From Narthecium ossifragum (lineage: Eukaryota; Streptophyta; Magnoliopsida; Dioscoreales; Nartheciaceae), in contig OY986971.1 in NCBI GenBank assembly GCA_963920575.1, forward strand, positions 24,260,145 through 24,324,144: a stretch of 64,000 bases of DNA. The letters are read 5' to 3'. This document shows positions 34,201 to 45,400 of the stretch, one piece after another. The notes beneath the pieces are model-generated. The model was not told where the DNA came from and searched no databases. It saw only the letters and a list, made by a program, of their open reading frames with translations. The first letter of the stretch is position 1; each line of letters opens with the position of its first letter. The translations under genes were made by a program, and so were the position numbers.

Positions 34201-37200
34201 CGGCGCGTGTCGACTCGGAGCTGCGTGCGCGTAAGAGCGAGGAAGCGAGGCTACAGGGCTGGGCGCGCGTGTTTGCGAGGGCGCGAGTGGTGCGCTTGCT
34301 GGACACGTGGACTCTGAAGAGAGGAGGGCGCAGGGCTGCGAGCGTCACTGCAGCCCAGTGTCGAGCACTTGGCGGGCACACAAGCAGCTAAGCAGGGAGG
34401 TCGTAGGGCTGCGCTAGAGAATGGTGCCGATGGAGAGGGATGCCGGGAGGAGCTCGGGGAGGAGTGGCGGCCGGCGATGGTGGTGAAGGAGCTCCGGAGA
34501 AGGGAGGTCAGCGGAAAGGAGCTCGGATCTGAGGCTATCGGGAGAGAGAGAGAGCTCGGGGGAGAGGAGCTATGGCCGGATATGAGGAGAGGGAGCTCTC
34601 GGGAGAGGAGCTCGGGGAGGAGTGGCGACCGGCGATGGTGGCGAAGGAGCTCCGGAGAAGGGAGATTGGCGGCGAGGAGCTCGGATCTGAGGCTCTCGGG
34701 AGAGAGAGAGCTCGGGGGAGAGAAGCTCTGGCCGGATCTGAGGAGAGGGAGCTCAAGGGAGAGGAGGGAGAGAGATGGTTCGCTGCCGGCGTGAGATGGC
34801 CGGACGGCCGCCGGAGGAGGAGAACCTAGTCTGATACCATGTAAGAAGAGAGTTGAAATTGTGTACATATACAGTATATTGTACTACAATAAGAAGATAT
34901 ACAAGGTATATATAAGTAACAGTTAGCAACTATCGAGAAATTTAAGTTTAATGTCCTCATAGCTTGTCCTATTCTTGCTCAATTCCAGCACTAAGCAATT
35001 TAAATATAATTTCTCATCCCTTTTCAAATTTGTTTGCTTTTAGAACTCAGTTTTCAACTTTGTTTGTGTTGTCAGTAATGTCTTGCCTTGGATAATGTGT
35101 CTTGATAGTTGGAAATTTGAAATATTTAATACAGTTGAAACCTAGTACGTACCCCAAAAGATCTAGGAACACAACTTCGAAGGGGAGCAGGATAAAGTTT
35201 TCTCTTAAAGAAAGGTGTCCGCCAGGAACTGTTGTCATACGACGTATTCAAAAGGAAGATCTGATAATTGCTAAGAATTATGCTCATTATTCACCTCTCG
35301 CTCGCGGTGATGGAAATACTGTAAGTAATCATTGTTTGTGTTCTTTTGACTCATCGTATTCAGTATAAAACTATCTGGCACTCAATTGGCTGAAGCATAT
35401 TTGATTTGTTTCTCTCTCGAAATGTTAGACTGTTCATACAAACAAAAATTAGTGGCAGTTGCTACATGGATAACAATAATTGTGATGCTATTTAGGCCTT
35501 AGACTATATGATGACAACAAAGCTGCGAAAGATCGGGATGAACCCAGGGAATCACTTCTCAATCCATGGACCTGAATTATTTTTCTTTATACAGAATTTA
35601 TGTAATAAGTAACTCCTTCACTGTAGTTCAATAGCCCATCTTGTCTCGCAAAATAGTGTCAGAAATTTCATATAAAAGTTGTTCTAGATGCATTTTTCCA
35701 CAAAATTTTCACCCAAGTCTCGTGTTTTTTCCAGGAACACTTCAGGTAACATGTCCTTAACTCATTTTGATGTGAGATTCTGGTGATTTGCACATGTCAA
35801 AACCAGCATATCTCTAGCTTTAGTTGCAATATTTGGAGAGCTTATGAACTGCATGATTCTTAAAACTGGCCTTCCCTGGCAGGAAAGGAATTTTGTACTG
35901 TAGTTAGCGATAACTGATTGCATTGTTATGACTTAAATCTTAATTCTTTGTTACTCTAACATGAAAATTGCATGGCTCAGTTTGCAGAAATTATATTTGA
36001 TGACCACGAAATCTATTATGGTGCTGGAGCTATAATGGATATCTTTGCGCTCACAAATGTTTCCAGGAATCAAGCTAGTTCTGCTCATATCCTACTTGCA
36101 AATGACATGAGGAATTCAAAGTCAATAAATCTTGTACAGTTTGGATGGCAAGTAAGTATCTTTTTCTCAATATGAACAGGAAACTTGTTATTTCTATAAC
36201 ATTCTATGGGAGTTAACCACAAAATTGGATGGGATAGACAAGATTGGCACTTTAACTACTAAATGGAAGCAGCTTTGTCTTTATTTATGTGCATTTCTAG
36301 ATCGAACTGTCATCTGCATGTAACTTCTTAGAAAATATAAGGCAATTGTCATATCCACCATGGCTTTGACTGGATCTACTGTTAGAGATCACGATGGAGT
36401 CACTAGAAATGGATTAATTGTCTCTCTTTCCTTCTTTCTACATTGATTGATTTTTCAAGATCACACATGTTCAGTATAGCATTGTCCTTTTTTGTTTTTC
36501 CTATTCTTTGAAAGGATAAGGCAATTGCATTCGTATCTTTGTAGGTGTGTCCACCAGCATATGGAGACAGTGACCCTCATCTTTATACATATTGGACTGT
36601 AAGTGCTAAGCAATCTAGTAGTCGTCTTTTCTTTATCAATTTGCAAGTAGGGATACATATTGAAACTTTGAACATCGTTTATACAGTCAGATGATTATCA
36701 GAAAACAGGCTGCCACAATATGCTTTGCCCAGGATATGTTCAAGTTAGTAATGTCCTTACTCCTGGAAGTACTCTGGTGCCCATTAGTGGTGTTAAACTC
36801 CAGCTCAGCATTCATAAGGTAAGAAGTACTACTTTGCTGCTTACAAGTTAAACGTGTATTCTTGTTAAATACCAGTCTCGGTCATAGAGACCCCGATCCA
36901 AACAAACCTCTTAGAGGAAATGTTTATCTACATGACATGAGGTTGTTTACTTAAATTTCCATGCTGACAATCCGGTACTCAATGCAGTCTTGTTCTGGTC
37001 TTCTTGGCAGGATCGGCAAAGTGGAAATTGGTGGCTTGTTCTTGAAGACAATGATCACGAACTTCTTGGATACTTTCCAGGAGAAATCTTCAATGACATG
37101 GCGCATGTTTCCACGGTTCAGATGGGCGGAGTAGTCTTCTCTCCCGATAACGAGCCGAGCCCTCCCATGGGCAGTGGTGCCTTCCCTGATACACCAGGGG

Positions 37201-37385
37201 CTTGTGAATTCACAAAGGTTGAGTTTGTGTATCCGGATAATCAGTACAGAGAGCCAGATCAGTCACCATACCATTATGTAGATCAATCTAAATATTATGG
37301 CATCAGCACTCACCGAGATGAAGGTGGCGATATCGAATATAAGTTTCAGTTCGGCGGTCCAGGAGGTTACATTGCAGGAGTCTAG
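28226..37385 (+). CDS. Neprosin-family (DUF239) secreted protein, seven exons
   Basis: Exons by reading: 28226-28390, 29361-29447, 35135-35320, 35981-36151, 36545-36598, 36687-36818, 37011-37385. All six introns are GT-AG and phase 0, giving 389 codons. Residues 1-26 look like a signal peptide (SFLLSLVFALLAINFAAEA). Next come an N-terminal prodomain segment (DCVDIHKQPAF, EHPLLKNHT) and the C-terminal neprosin domain (ALTNVS.., FGWQVCPPAYGDSDPHLYTYWT, GCHNMLCPGYVQV, SGNWWLVL, GYFPGEIF, MGGVV, GSGAFP). The founding member is a secreted prolyl endopeptidase of Nepenthes; most plant homologues have no known role. At the two positions where I expect the catalytic Glu pair this protein has Gln199 and Gln302, so it may be non-proteolytic. 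Intron 2 holds a 4.3-kb copia element. An AATAAA signal lies at about 37438. The start is the first ATG ahead of the signal peptide. Confidence 0.9.
30606..34921 (-). mobile_element. Ty1/copia retrotransposon with very short LTRs, in intron 2 of the neprosin gene
   Basis: LTRs of only 81-82 bp (30606-30686 and 34840-34921; TGTAAGAAGAG..TATAAGTAAC). On the minus strand the 5' LTR is followed at once by the primer site TGGTATCAGACT (34828-34839 inverse), and the 3' LTR is preceded by a G-rich polypurine tract (30687-30700 inverse). The LTRs are nearly identical, so the insertion is fairly young. I find no clean 5-bp target duplication; TAGCA occurs on both sides but offset by 1 and 3 bases. The region between primer site and pol (34150-34830) is a GC/purine-rich leader with two ~110-bp tandem units and no recognisable Gag. 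Confidence 0.88.
30699..33902 (-). pseudogene. Copia pol (protease, integrase, RT, RNase H) with two in-frame stops
   Basis: One continuous frame on the minus strand. It runs from aspartic protease DSGASSHMT (about 33850), through GAG-pre-integrase (WHRRLGHLS) and an integrase core (SDIWGP, FIDDYSRFTW, NGIAERKHRHI), to RT (KWVFKVK, MDVKNTFLHGDL, LLYVDDM) and RNase H (SDADWAGD; CDNRSA..HKRTKHI). Stops interrupt it at 32214-32216 (TGA) and 31071-31073 (TAG, where ISW is usual). Gag and its zinc knuckle are missing upstream. The RT YVDDM motif is intact, but the stops make the copy defective. Confidence 0.9.
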
Positions 37386-37699
37386 GAGTGATCATGTGAA
37401 GAAGCAAATTGCTTCCAACTTCAATTCTCTGTAGTGAAAATAAATCACTTTCCATCTCTTGTTTTTTTTCTTCATGTGTGAGAGAACTCTGGGACTCGTA
37501 ACAAAAAGTTTATTATTATATCTGTCACCGGATTCACCCATCACTAATTTTGATTTACAGGCATGTCACTGGTACTGGGTATATATATCTTATTTCCTTA
37601 AAGGACATATTTATTCTAAAAAATGCTGATATTTAAAAAATTCTCCTGGAATTTCCTGACAATTCAGAGATGAAACTATGTATTAAATAGCAGAGGCAG

Positions 37700-38115
37700 A
37701 CATGAATTAGCAGAATAAGTGTTCTTTAGAAAAGAATATTAAAAGACATTATGATAATGATAATAATTAATGTGCATAGGGAATTACTTCGTAGTTCCAT
37801 TCCATGGACCAAAAACATTTCATTTTAAACGGTTTTTATCTTACAAATCACTCGTTTCCTGTACTTTTAGTAGCTGATATAGTCTAACAAAATCCAATCA
37901 GCAATTTCACATAGAAGTCGATCTAGATGCATTCATGAACAAAATTCAATCACACAATTCTATTATTATCTTTGGAAATACGCCAGCTATCATGCCATCA
38001 ATATGATTTGATGTGAGATCTGGTTATACACATCATTAAAGCGGGATCTTTATAACTTTAGCAGCAAAAATTGTAAAGTTTATGGACTATGCTTAAGACT
38101 GGCTTTTCCTGTATA
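37700..38115. repeat. Decayed copy of neprosin intron 3
   Basis: Matches 35540-35880 with many differences: CCATGGACC, TTAGTAGCTGATATAGTCTAACAA versus the intron, TCTAGATGCATT, TTTGATGTGAGAT, GCTTATGAACTGCATGATTCTTAAAACTGGC versus GTTTATGGACTATGCTTAAGACTGGC. Exon 4 does not follow. It is the relic of a tandem duplication of the neprosin locus. Confidence 0.7.
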
Positions 38116-39074
38116 ATTTTTTTTTAAATCCATTTGTGTTTTGATTTGTCAATCGAAGGACACTTTCGTATTTGTTTACAAAACAGGTCAAATTTATAAA
38201 TTTGGGACCAAAATACCCCTTCTCAACTCCCTCTCATCATTTAATGGCACCTGACACAAATACGAGAGAGAGAAATAAGAGAATAGTTAATTGATGGTAA
38301 CCCCAGTTTAAAGAGATTTTTGGGTAAAAACCCCATTTAAGATGTTTTTAAGGTCATAACACCATTTTAGATGTTTTTTTATACTAATATATTTAAAAAA
38401 GGACTAAAATGCCCTTCTTGCTAATTGAATTCACCGGCACCACCCCATCAGTCTCCAACGCCGTCTCCGACGTCCTCCGCGGCAGCCTAACAGCAACCCG
38501 TCGTCGTCTTCACCCTCCACCGCCGATCTAACCAGCTGAGGGCCTCCCCGAGGCCTCAGGAACTCCTCCAGCGGCATCCTCGACGCATCCCGATCGCCGA
38601 CGACCCCCGATTCATCCCCGAACGGTCTCCCCAAGCCTCGCCTGCGCAGCTCCTCACAGGAACCTCCTTCTCCGCCACCGATCTCCTCGATTCGCTCCAG
38701 TAGATCGAATCCTCAGTCACCCATCCACGGCCTCTGTCCACGTCGGGAGCCCATCCGAGCTCCTCCCTCTCAAATCCGGCACCGCCCCATCAGTCTCCAC
38801 CTCCCCGTCGGCCTCCAGCTCCGCCCAGCTCCGGATCCGACGCCCCCTCGCCTCTACAACCCTTCCTCCGACCATCTCCAGGGCCGATCCGACCGCTTGA
38901 GCCAGCCCTGGATCCAATTGAGCCGCTTGAGTCGATGGCGATCGAGACGATGGCTTAGGAGGCGAGCCGGCGGTGGAGATAGAGGAAGAGGAGAGAGAAA
39001 AACCGGGAAAAATAGAAAAAATAGGGAAAATGGTAGAAAAATAGGAAAAAAGTGGTAGAAAAACAGGGAAAAAT
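38116..39074. other. C-rich pseudo-coding tract; no gene
   Basis: 38400-38950 is C-rich with GATCC/GCCGATC motifs and open frames on both strands. It resembles the tracts at 4900-5780 and 45860-46400. 38960-39074 is A-rich. No domain recognised. Confidence 0.4.
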
Positions 39075-39625
39075 ATGGAAAAGATAAAGAAATTTATAGA
39101 TGAAAATGATTTGTGAAAGATGAAAATAAATTTAGAAAAATGAAAATAGATTTAAAAAGATGAAAATGAATTTAGAAAGATGAAAATAGAGTTAAAAAGA
39201 TAAAAATAAAGTTAAAAAAGACGAAAATAGATTAAAATGATGAAAATTGAGTTAAAAAGATAAAAATGTATGAAAGATGAAAATGAATTCAGAAAGATGA
39301 AAATGAATTGTGAAAGATGAAAATGAATTGTGAAAGATGAAAATGAATTTAGAAAGATGAAAATGAATTCAGAAAGATGAAAATACATGTAAAAGGATGA
39401 AAATGAATTTAGAAAGATGAAAATGAATTCAGAAAGATGAAAATAAATTGTAAACGATGAAAATGAATTCAGAAAGATGAAAATGATTTGTGAAAGATGA
39501 AAATAAATTTAGAAAAATGGAAATAGATTTAAAAAGATGAAAATGAATTTAAACATATGAAAATGTATTTAAAAAGATGAAAATGAATTTAGGAAGATGA
39601 AAATAGAGTTAAAAAGATAAATACA
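39075..39625 (+). repeat. 20-bp minisatellite (GATGAAAATGAATTTAGAAA)n
   Basis: About 27 degenerate units with a strict GATGAAAAT core and a variable ATTTAGAAA / ATTGTGAAA / ATTCAGAAA half. Confidence 0.9.
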
Positions 39626-39639
39626 ATATGGTGAAGAGA

Positions 39640-40235
39640 TTTATGGGGAAAGAGGTATGCTTCGATCTATTCAATGGCAGGCTAAGGACTACAGCAAGTG
39701 CCAAGAGGTGAAGAAGATGGAGGTGCCACGGATGTGTAGAAGGATGTAGGTTGCAAACTGATGCATATGTGGATATGAGTATGGGTCTTGCAGGGCTTGG
39801 GGTTATGTGTTGATGAGGAAGAGTTGTGGTATGGTCTGAAAGTGCTACCCAACAAGTATCCTTTGTTATCATGGCAGAGCTCCAAGCGATGCTCCTAGTA
39901 ATCCATGAGGCTGTGAGAAGGCGAAACTCTACCCTGGTTATCGAAAGTGATTCTTTGTTTGGTATTCGGATGGTGTAAGGAACACTGCCAGTCTGTGAGG
40001 ATTGCAGAGCTATGGTGAGGAATATATGGTGGGGAGGTAGAGTTTTTGTAGACTTCAGTTTATGCTATATACCTTGAGAATGTAACGAGAGGGCTGACGG
40101 GGTGGCCAAACAAGCACGTGATCTGGCTAAGGAGTTCAGAAGTTCTGATGGAACCGGGGGTATGTCCCCAGCATGTTTTTTGACTAGCCTATGTAATTAG
40201 GTGACTTAGCCCTCGGGCTTAACTAATAATAATAA
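39640..40235 (+). pseudogene. 5'-truncated plant L1 LINE: RNase H end and 3' UTR
   Basis: Frames read LQTDAYVDMSMGLAGLG, MAELQAMLLVIHEAVRR, TLVIESDSLFG and NERADGVAKQARDLA, the D..E..D..D pattern of the RNase H domain at the end of plant L1 ORF2, broken by stops and frameshifts. The 3' UTR carries AGCCCTCGGGCT (40208-40219) just before a TAATAATAATAA tail, paralleling AGCCTTGGGCT in the intact LINE at 59356-59366. Confidence 0.8.
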
Positions 40236-40683
40236 GGGTAAATTACCTTTTTAGTCCCTCAACTTTCATTGAAGTAACATTTAAGTCCCTAATCTTTTAT
40301 AAGTTTCAATTAGGTCCCTGCAGTATCCTTTTTGTCACAATGTGGGACATCGGCCTGACGTCGTCTCTATTTTTAACGGCTGAGGTGTCACGTGACCGCA
40401 CGTGATGGATGCCGTGCGGATGGAAGTAACATTTTAGTCCCTTAACTTTCATCGAAGTAACGTTTTAGTCTCTAAACTTTCATCGAAGTAACGTTTTAGT
40501 CCCTTAACTTCTATCACGTGCGGTCACGTGACACCCCAACCGTTAAGAATAGAGACGGCGTCAGGCCGATGTCCCACATTGTGACGAAAAGGATACTGTA
40601 GGGACCCAATTGAAACTTATAAAAGATTAGGGACTTAAACGTTACTTCAATGAAAGTTGAGGGACAAAAAATATAATTTTCCC
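40236..40683. mobile_element. Fold-back/MULE-type MITE, 448 bp
   Basis: Near-palindromic: ~175-bp inverted arms (GGGTAAATTACCTTTTTAGT and the inverse ending 40683) with motifs GTGGGACATCGGCCTGACG and GTCACGTGACCGCACGTGAT. The flanking repeat is TAATAATAA (40227-40235, 40684-40692), a 9-bp duplication fitting MULEs, though it lies in a low-complexity LINE tail. Confidence 0.8.
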
Positions 40684-40739
40684 TAATAATAATAATAAAC
40701 TTTAGTAGCAAAAGTTGTTGTATTGCATTAAACCATAAC

Positions 40740-41165
40740 TGCATTACATTTTCATGGTTGGAAAGAATTGGCCCTGTACCAACTGATTGGAAGCAGCTTT
40801 GCCATTTTCTGGGTGCATTTCTGTGAAACCATCAGGATTTGTGATCCTTTAAGAACAATGACATATCCGACGGCTATTATCTTACTTGTCCAGAAGGCTA
40901 GTTGCATCTGATTTCTGATAAAGCTCAGCAATTGTCACATCCACCAAGGCTTGGATTGTTTAAGAAAAACAGAACAAAAAGGAAAAAAGAAAAGAAAAAA
41001 AGATGGAGTCTCACTGTTAATGAGTTAATAGTGAATCCCCTGTCTGCTTTCTACTTTTATAGCTTTCTGTTAATCACAAATGTCCAGCATGGCACAGTAT
41101 AACTATCTAATGTTATCTGTATGTGTAGATATTTCACAAATAATTGGGGCAACCTCAGTCATCTT
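40740..41165. repeat. Decayed copy of neprosin intron 4 and exon 5
   Basis: TGATTGGAAGCAGCTTTG, GTGCATTTCT, GGCAATTGTCATATCCACCA versus AGCAATTGTCACATCCACCA, and AATGTCCAGCATGGCA versus ATGTTCAGTATAGCA match 36230-36490. 41128-41165 still resembles exon 5 (GGCAACCTCAGTCATCTTT versus GACAGTGACCCTCATCTTT) but is not translatable. Confidence 0.6.
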
Positions 41166-41186
41166 TTTCCTTCAATAACTTGGTCT

Positions 41187-44133
41187 TCAAATTCTGCAAA
41201 ACAGCTCTCGGTCTTCGCTAGCATATTCAGCCTCGCTGTTAAGTTGATAAGGTTGCATTGCTTTGTATGCTAAGTATACGCCACAGGCGACCACAAACAT
41301 TGTGAGGACTACTAGTATCAGAAATATAGCTGGTGCACTAGAAGATTCGTACCGATCTGTTTTGATCAGTTGATGATGCAAACCTCTCATCTGTCCTGCA
41401 ATAGTCAAAATACATGAAAATCACATGATCTCTCAAGTCACAGTAGTAAATGAATCTAAATGACATATACATAAAAACAAAATCGAAGTTCTAGATATCC
41501 ATTTGAATCTTATCAGAAGAAGATTATTGTTTGGATGGGATTCTCTATGAAGTTAGTTTTAGGAGCTTTGCTAGCTCAATAGTGGCTTTAGAAGAACAAG
41601 TTACTTGCATTGACATGATCCATTGTCAAAATTTTATAAAATGATAAATTGAGCTAAAGGAACATAAATCTACCCAACAACCTAATGGACGGGAGGAGTA
41701 AGTGGCGACCAACACATGGAAATCCTAGTGCCTCGTTTATTCAGAGGCTTCAAGCACCAAGACGGCTAAATGCTGTCTTGGTTTCCCTCCTTATTTGGAT
41801 GCTAATAGAACCAATGCAATTGATAGGAGGAGAAAGCAAGAAATGAAAATAGTGATCCATCTTTTTCCAACCGATTCATTACAGACAAGTTACCTCAGCA
41901 GGATCAGAAGCGTATCAGAAGGCGATGAAGAACTTTGCACTCAAAAACAAAACATATAAGAGGAATTACCCAGCACATATTGGGGTAAAATCAAGTTAAG
42001 TATTCCAAGTACATCGTCCAGACTCAGAGATGGAGACACATTACAGCAGAGACTATACATGCTGCTTTCTCCAGACCTCCGAGAAAAGCATGAAAAAAGG
42101 CTCGAATGATACGATCCCTCCGTCACCCCAGAATGAAAGGGGTGATCTCGTATTTCAACTTTTCTAAACATAGAATCACTACCTCATGTCACGGAGTGCA
42201 ACAAAAAAGAAAGAAGAAGTGCATATCTTGATTAAGCATACTTGGTGTCACACAGGTCACCAACATACCTCAATCTAAGGTTTTGGTACACAAATTACAA
42301 AAGATATGCATGCCTTACCTTTTTCTAGTAATTTTTTTTGTCCTTGTGCACATTCTAGTTCTTTATTGACCTCATCACTGCTTTGCTTACATAGGAGATG
42401 ATTCATGTTTTGCCACATGCTGTTTCCCTGTTTTGTTCACCTTTTGGTCTGTATGTATATACGTAGATCCTCATCTATTTGATCAATGCATTTCATGGGA
42501 TTGAAAAATGGTGATAAATTTCTTCACCAGTTATCAAGAAAAATCAAGAATAGAGTTTGCTTTCTCGATCATGCTAACAACTCCTATAGCAATCGCTGCG
42601 AAGTACTTCTCCAGAAAGAGTGTTCATATTGAGATATGTATGAATTAAAGAACACAATACTCATAAATCAATGAACAAATATGCATAAGCAGCAATAAAC
42701 AATTAACAGTAGTTCATGTCCAGACTAAGATTAGTACAACATATGTATCTCCTTCGAGCAGTGTCATATAGCCATCCAACCGATGGGTTTGCCCATCATA
42801 ACATGACAAAATGCCAACACCCAATAAGCACAAGTTTCATAAAAGCAACCTCAAAAATGTCATTTGAAATAAAAAAAGAAGCATGCCTCAGGCACCAAGA
42901 ATACACTATGAATTTCTTAGTTGCATCCACATACCAGATGCAAATTCATCTACTATATAAAGTAAGGTGTGTCATGAGTCATATGCCTACGTGACTAAAA
43001 CCTCTTATTTAATTGGTTATCGGAGCCAGGTGGCACGGTTGGTTAGGAGAGAGAGATAGAGGAGTAGTGGGGGGTGGTGTTTACCGTGCCAGGTGGCATG
43101 GGGGAGGGGCCTACCTAGTATACTTATATCTCAACCATTCTGCCTAATACACTACAAAAATATCAACTCGTTGAGCTTTCCAAACATAGGACCTGGAACA
43201 TAATGTCCAGTAAAAACTTATCACATAAATCTAGTTTTGGTGATCCTATTACTACGTATACACTTCAACTCTTCAACTAAATGATATCTCATATGCATAT
43301 AAGAAAAAAAAGTTGATCTTGTAACAAGGTGATGTTCCTGAACATGGCAGAGGAGTGAGCTTGCATGTAATTCAAAGGGAGATTTTGAATGCTAGATCTA
43401 GTGCCTAGGATCTTCCCTCTAAACAAGGACAAGGAGAAAAGGGATAAAAATTGAGTTTTAAACATTATCCTCGTTTAAAGCCAACGTAACCAAGTGGCTT
43501 TAATTGGAAAAGGAAAGCAAGGATGCTTTAATCAACATACTATCAAAGCTATACATAACTTCATCATATTGTGTGGTCAAATGGAGATGGGTGATCACAA
43601 TTGATAAACCATCCTGTTTATCATGACCTGTGCATCTCAAAGCCAAAACCCAACACTACAATTTGCTCAGACAGTACTAACATAGATCAAACTAAGCCAT
43701 TACTGTTAATAAGAAAGAGTCTTCTTGAATGACAAAATAAAAGGTGAGGCATCATTAAGTGATGAGTGTGGCATGAAAATCCAGGCAATCATCAAATTGA
43801 AAGATTCATCATGCATTCAGGCATAGAGCGATCCCTTAAAATGGATGCATTGTTCATCTAAAAGACTATTGTGGAGTTGGGGAGACTCACCAGAAGCTTC
43901 CGCTGAGCGTTCCATCGCTGGTAGTGGTGCCCGCGGCAGCGGAAGAGTGGCACCAGCTCGTTCAGCGACTGCGACGCGTAAACCGAGGCGGCCAAGCTCT
44001 TCCCTTCGGGCACGCGCTTCCTTCCGAGGGTTTCTATACGGGACATCTCAAGGAAGCGTATGGTGGCCATGTGGAGGCGGAGGTGGTCGACAGCACCGTT
44101 GGATGCTGCCAGAAGAAGGTTGCATCCTGCCAT
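41187..44133 (-). CDS. Four-exon gene for a protein with one C-terminal membrane segment (unknown family)
   Basis: Reconstructed minus-strand exons: 44133-43891, 42427-42319, 42182-41970, 41395-41187. Donors are GTGAGT, GTAAGG and GTAATT; acceptors are AACAG, CATGAG and TTGCAG. Phases fit (0, 1, 1), giving about 257 residues. The N-terminus (MAGCNLLLAASNGAVDHLRL) is rich in Ala/Leu/Ser/Arg and could be an organellar targeting sequence. The middle has a charged stretch (SSDEVNKELECAQGQKKLLE) and a Ser-rich stretch. The C-terminal exon holds one strong membrane helix (APAIFLILVVLTMFVVACGV) followed by a ~33-residue tail ending at the TAA/TAG at 41187. I do not recognise the family. A further small exon or a different exon 1 is possible. 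It converges on the decayed neprosin copy. Confidence 0.6.
42430..43890. other. Intron 1 of the membrane-protein gene
   Basis: AT-rich intronic sequence. About 42955-43130 holds an imperfect inverted repeat (CTACTATATAAAGTAAGG.. inverse ..CTTATATC, and GCCAGGTGGCACGGT / ACCGTGCCAGGTGGC), possibly a small MITE; no target duplication confirmed. Confidence 0.4.
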
Positions 44134-44299
44134 TGTCGCCACTCCTGGCCCGCGAACCATAACAAGACATGGAGCAGGTGAGGGCTTCTGAAAGGGGTAA
44201 GAAAGGCTGGAGGGCGTTGGGAAAAGGAAAGGTGTAGGTGAGGAGGATTTGCGTGATGGGGCTGGAACAAGGTTCGAATCGATATCGATTTCGGTCAAA

Positions 44300-45400
44300 C
44301 AAAAACCCAATGCAGTTCCTTTAGTTTCAGCCTCAAACGGCTTTGTTTCGATGGTTTCGGCCTAGTTTCGGGATCAGCAGGTGCCATTGTGCCAAAACCT
44401 GATACGTTTTGAAGTTTTGAAACTTCAACCCATCGCCGGAACTCATTTAAAGACGATTCATATCATGATGGTCACCAGGTAACACATCTAACGGTTGAAG
44501 AAGGAACGACATGACGCTTGACAGCCCTCATGGAGGTGTAACGCTGACGTAGTGATCAGACCGTTCACGTGGGCTAATCACCAACGATACCGCCTGTAAG
44601 GGAGAGAGAATGTCGACCAATGAACACCCCTCGTCATTAATGAGACAAGATGCATGAGCATAGTCCCAATGACAATAATGATTATAGCACCGGGTCGAAT
44701 GCAACCGCTATAACCCGTGTGCATTGACCGCGGAAAACAAAACTTGCCCGTTGATCGACAAGGGAGGTCGAAGGTTTTGCATCATTAGTGTGTCAACACG
44801 TTGGCGGTTGCACCATGAGTACGCGACGGGGCTGCTTCAATGAACCTTTAACTATTTTGAGTATAGGTTCAATCAACATGAGGGGTTAGTCCTAAAACTT
44901 AATCAAAACACCTCGTGACTCGCTGGAGCTAATTTAACTCGGACCAACCGTCAAAGATGAAGTGGATTCCACACGATGCAACAAATCGCCGTCAATCCCA
45001 GAGGCGTGGGAGCTCGTCTAGAGAAATAGGAAGCCGACATTTCCCACGATGATACCCATGATGCCAAGGAGGTTCACTCGGAGAAATAGGAGGCAACCAT
45101 TTTCCACGATTGTACTCATGGTGCCAAGAAGGCGGGCCACAACTGCACGATCTAGACGTTGTGCCTGAGGGCGAGGAAAGCTCTGCTAGCGACACGTGGA
45201 AGAAACCCATCCAAGTATAAAAGAGTAGAGGAAGAAGTTACCATCATCACGAACTCATCATCCTACTACCACTACTAGCTCTAGTTTTAGCTTTTGTACC
45301 TTCATTTGCTGTTGTAATCAGGCTTTCTAAGGAGTTCTAATACATCAATTGCGGCTTCAATGGAAGTGAGCAGTTCTTGCTTTTTAATACGAGTCAATCC
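44300..45400. other. LTR-like noncoding sequence
   Basis: Contains a ~66-bp direct repeat (GAGAAATAGGA.G...CATTT.CCACGAT, about 45020 and 45085) and a promoter-like AAGTATAAAAGAGTAG (about 45214), followed by a pyrimidine-rich stretch. It looks like a retrotransposon LTR, but I could not find both ends. Confidence 0.35.

Noticed and set aside
34251..34868. 205-codon minus-strand frame and opposing plus-strand frames
   Set aside because: Made of tandem GAGCTC/CTCCTC repeats in the copia leader; no Gag motifs.
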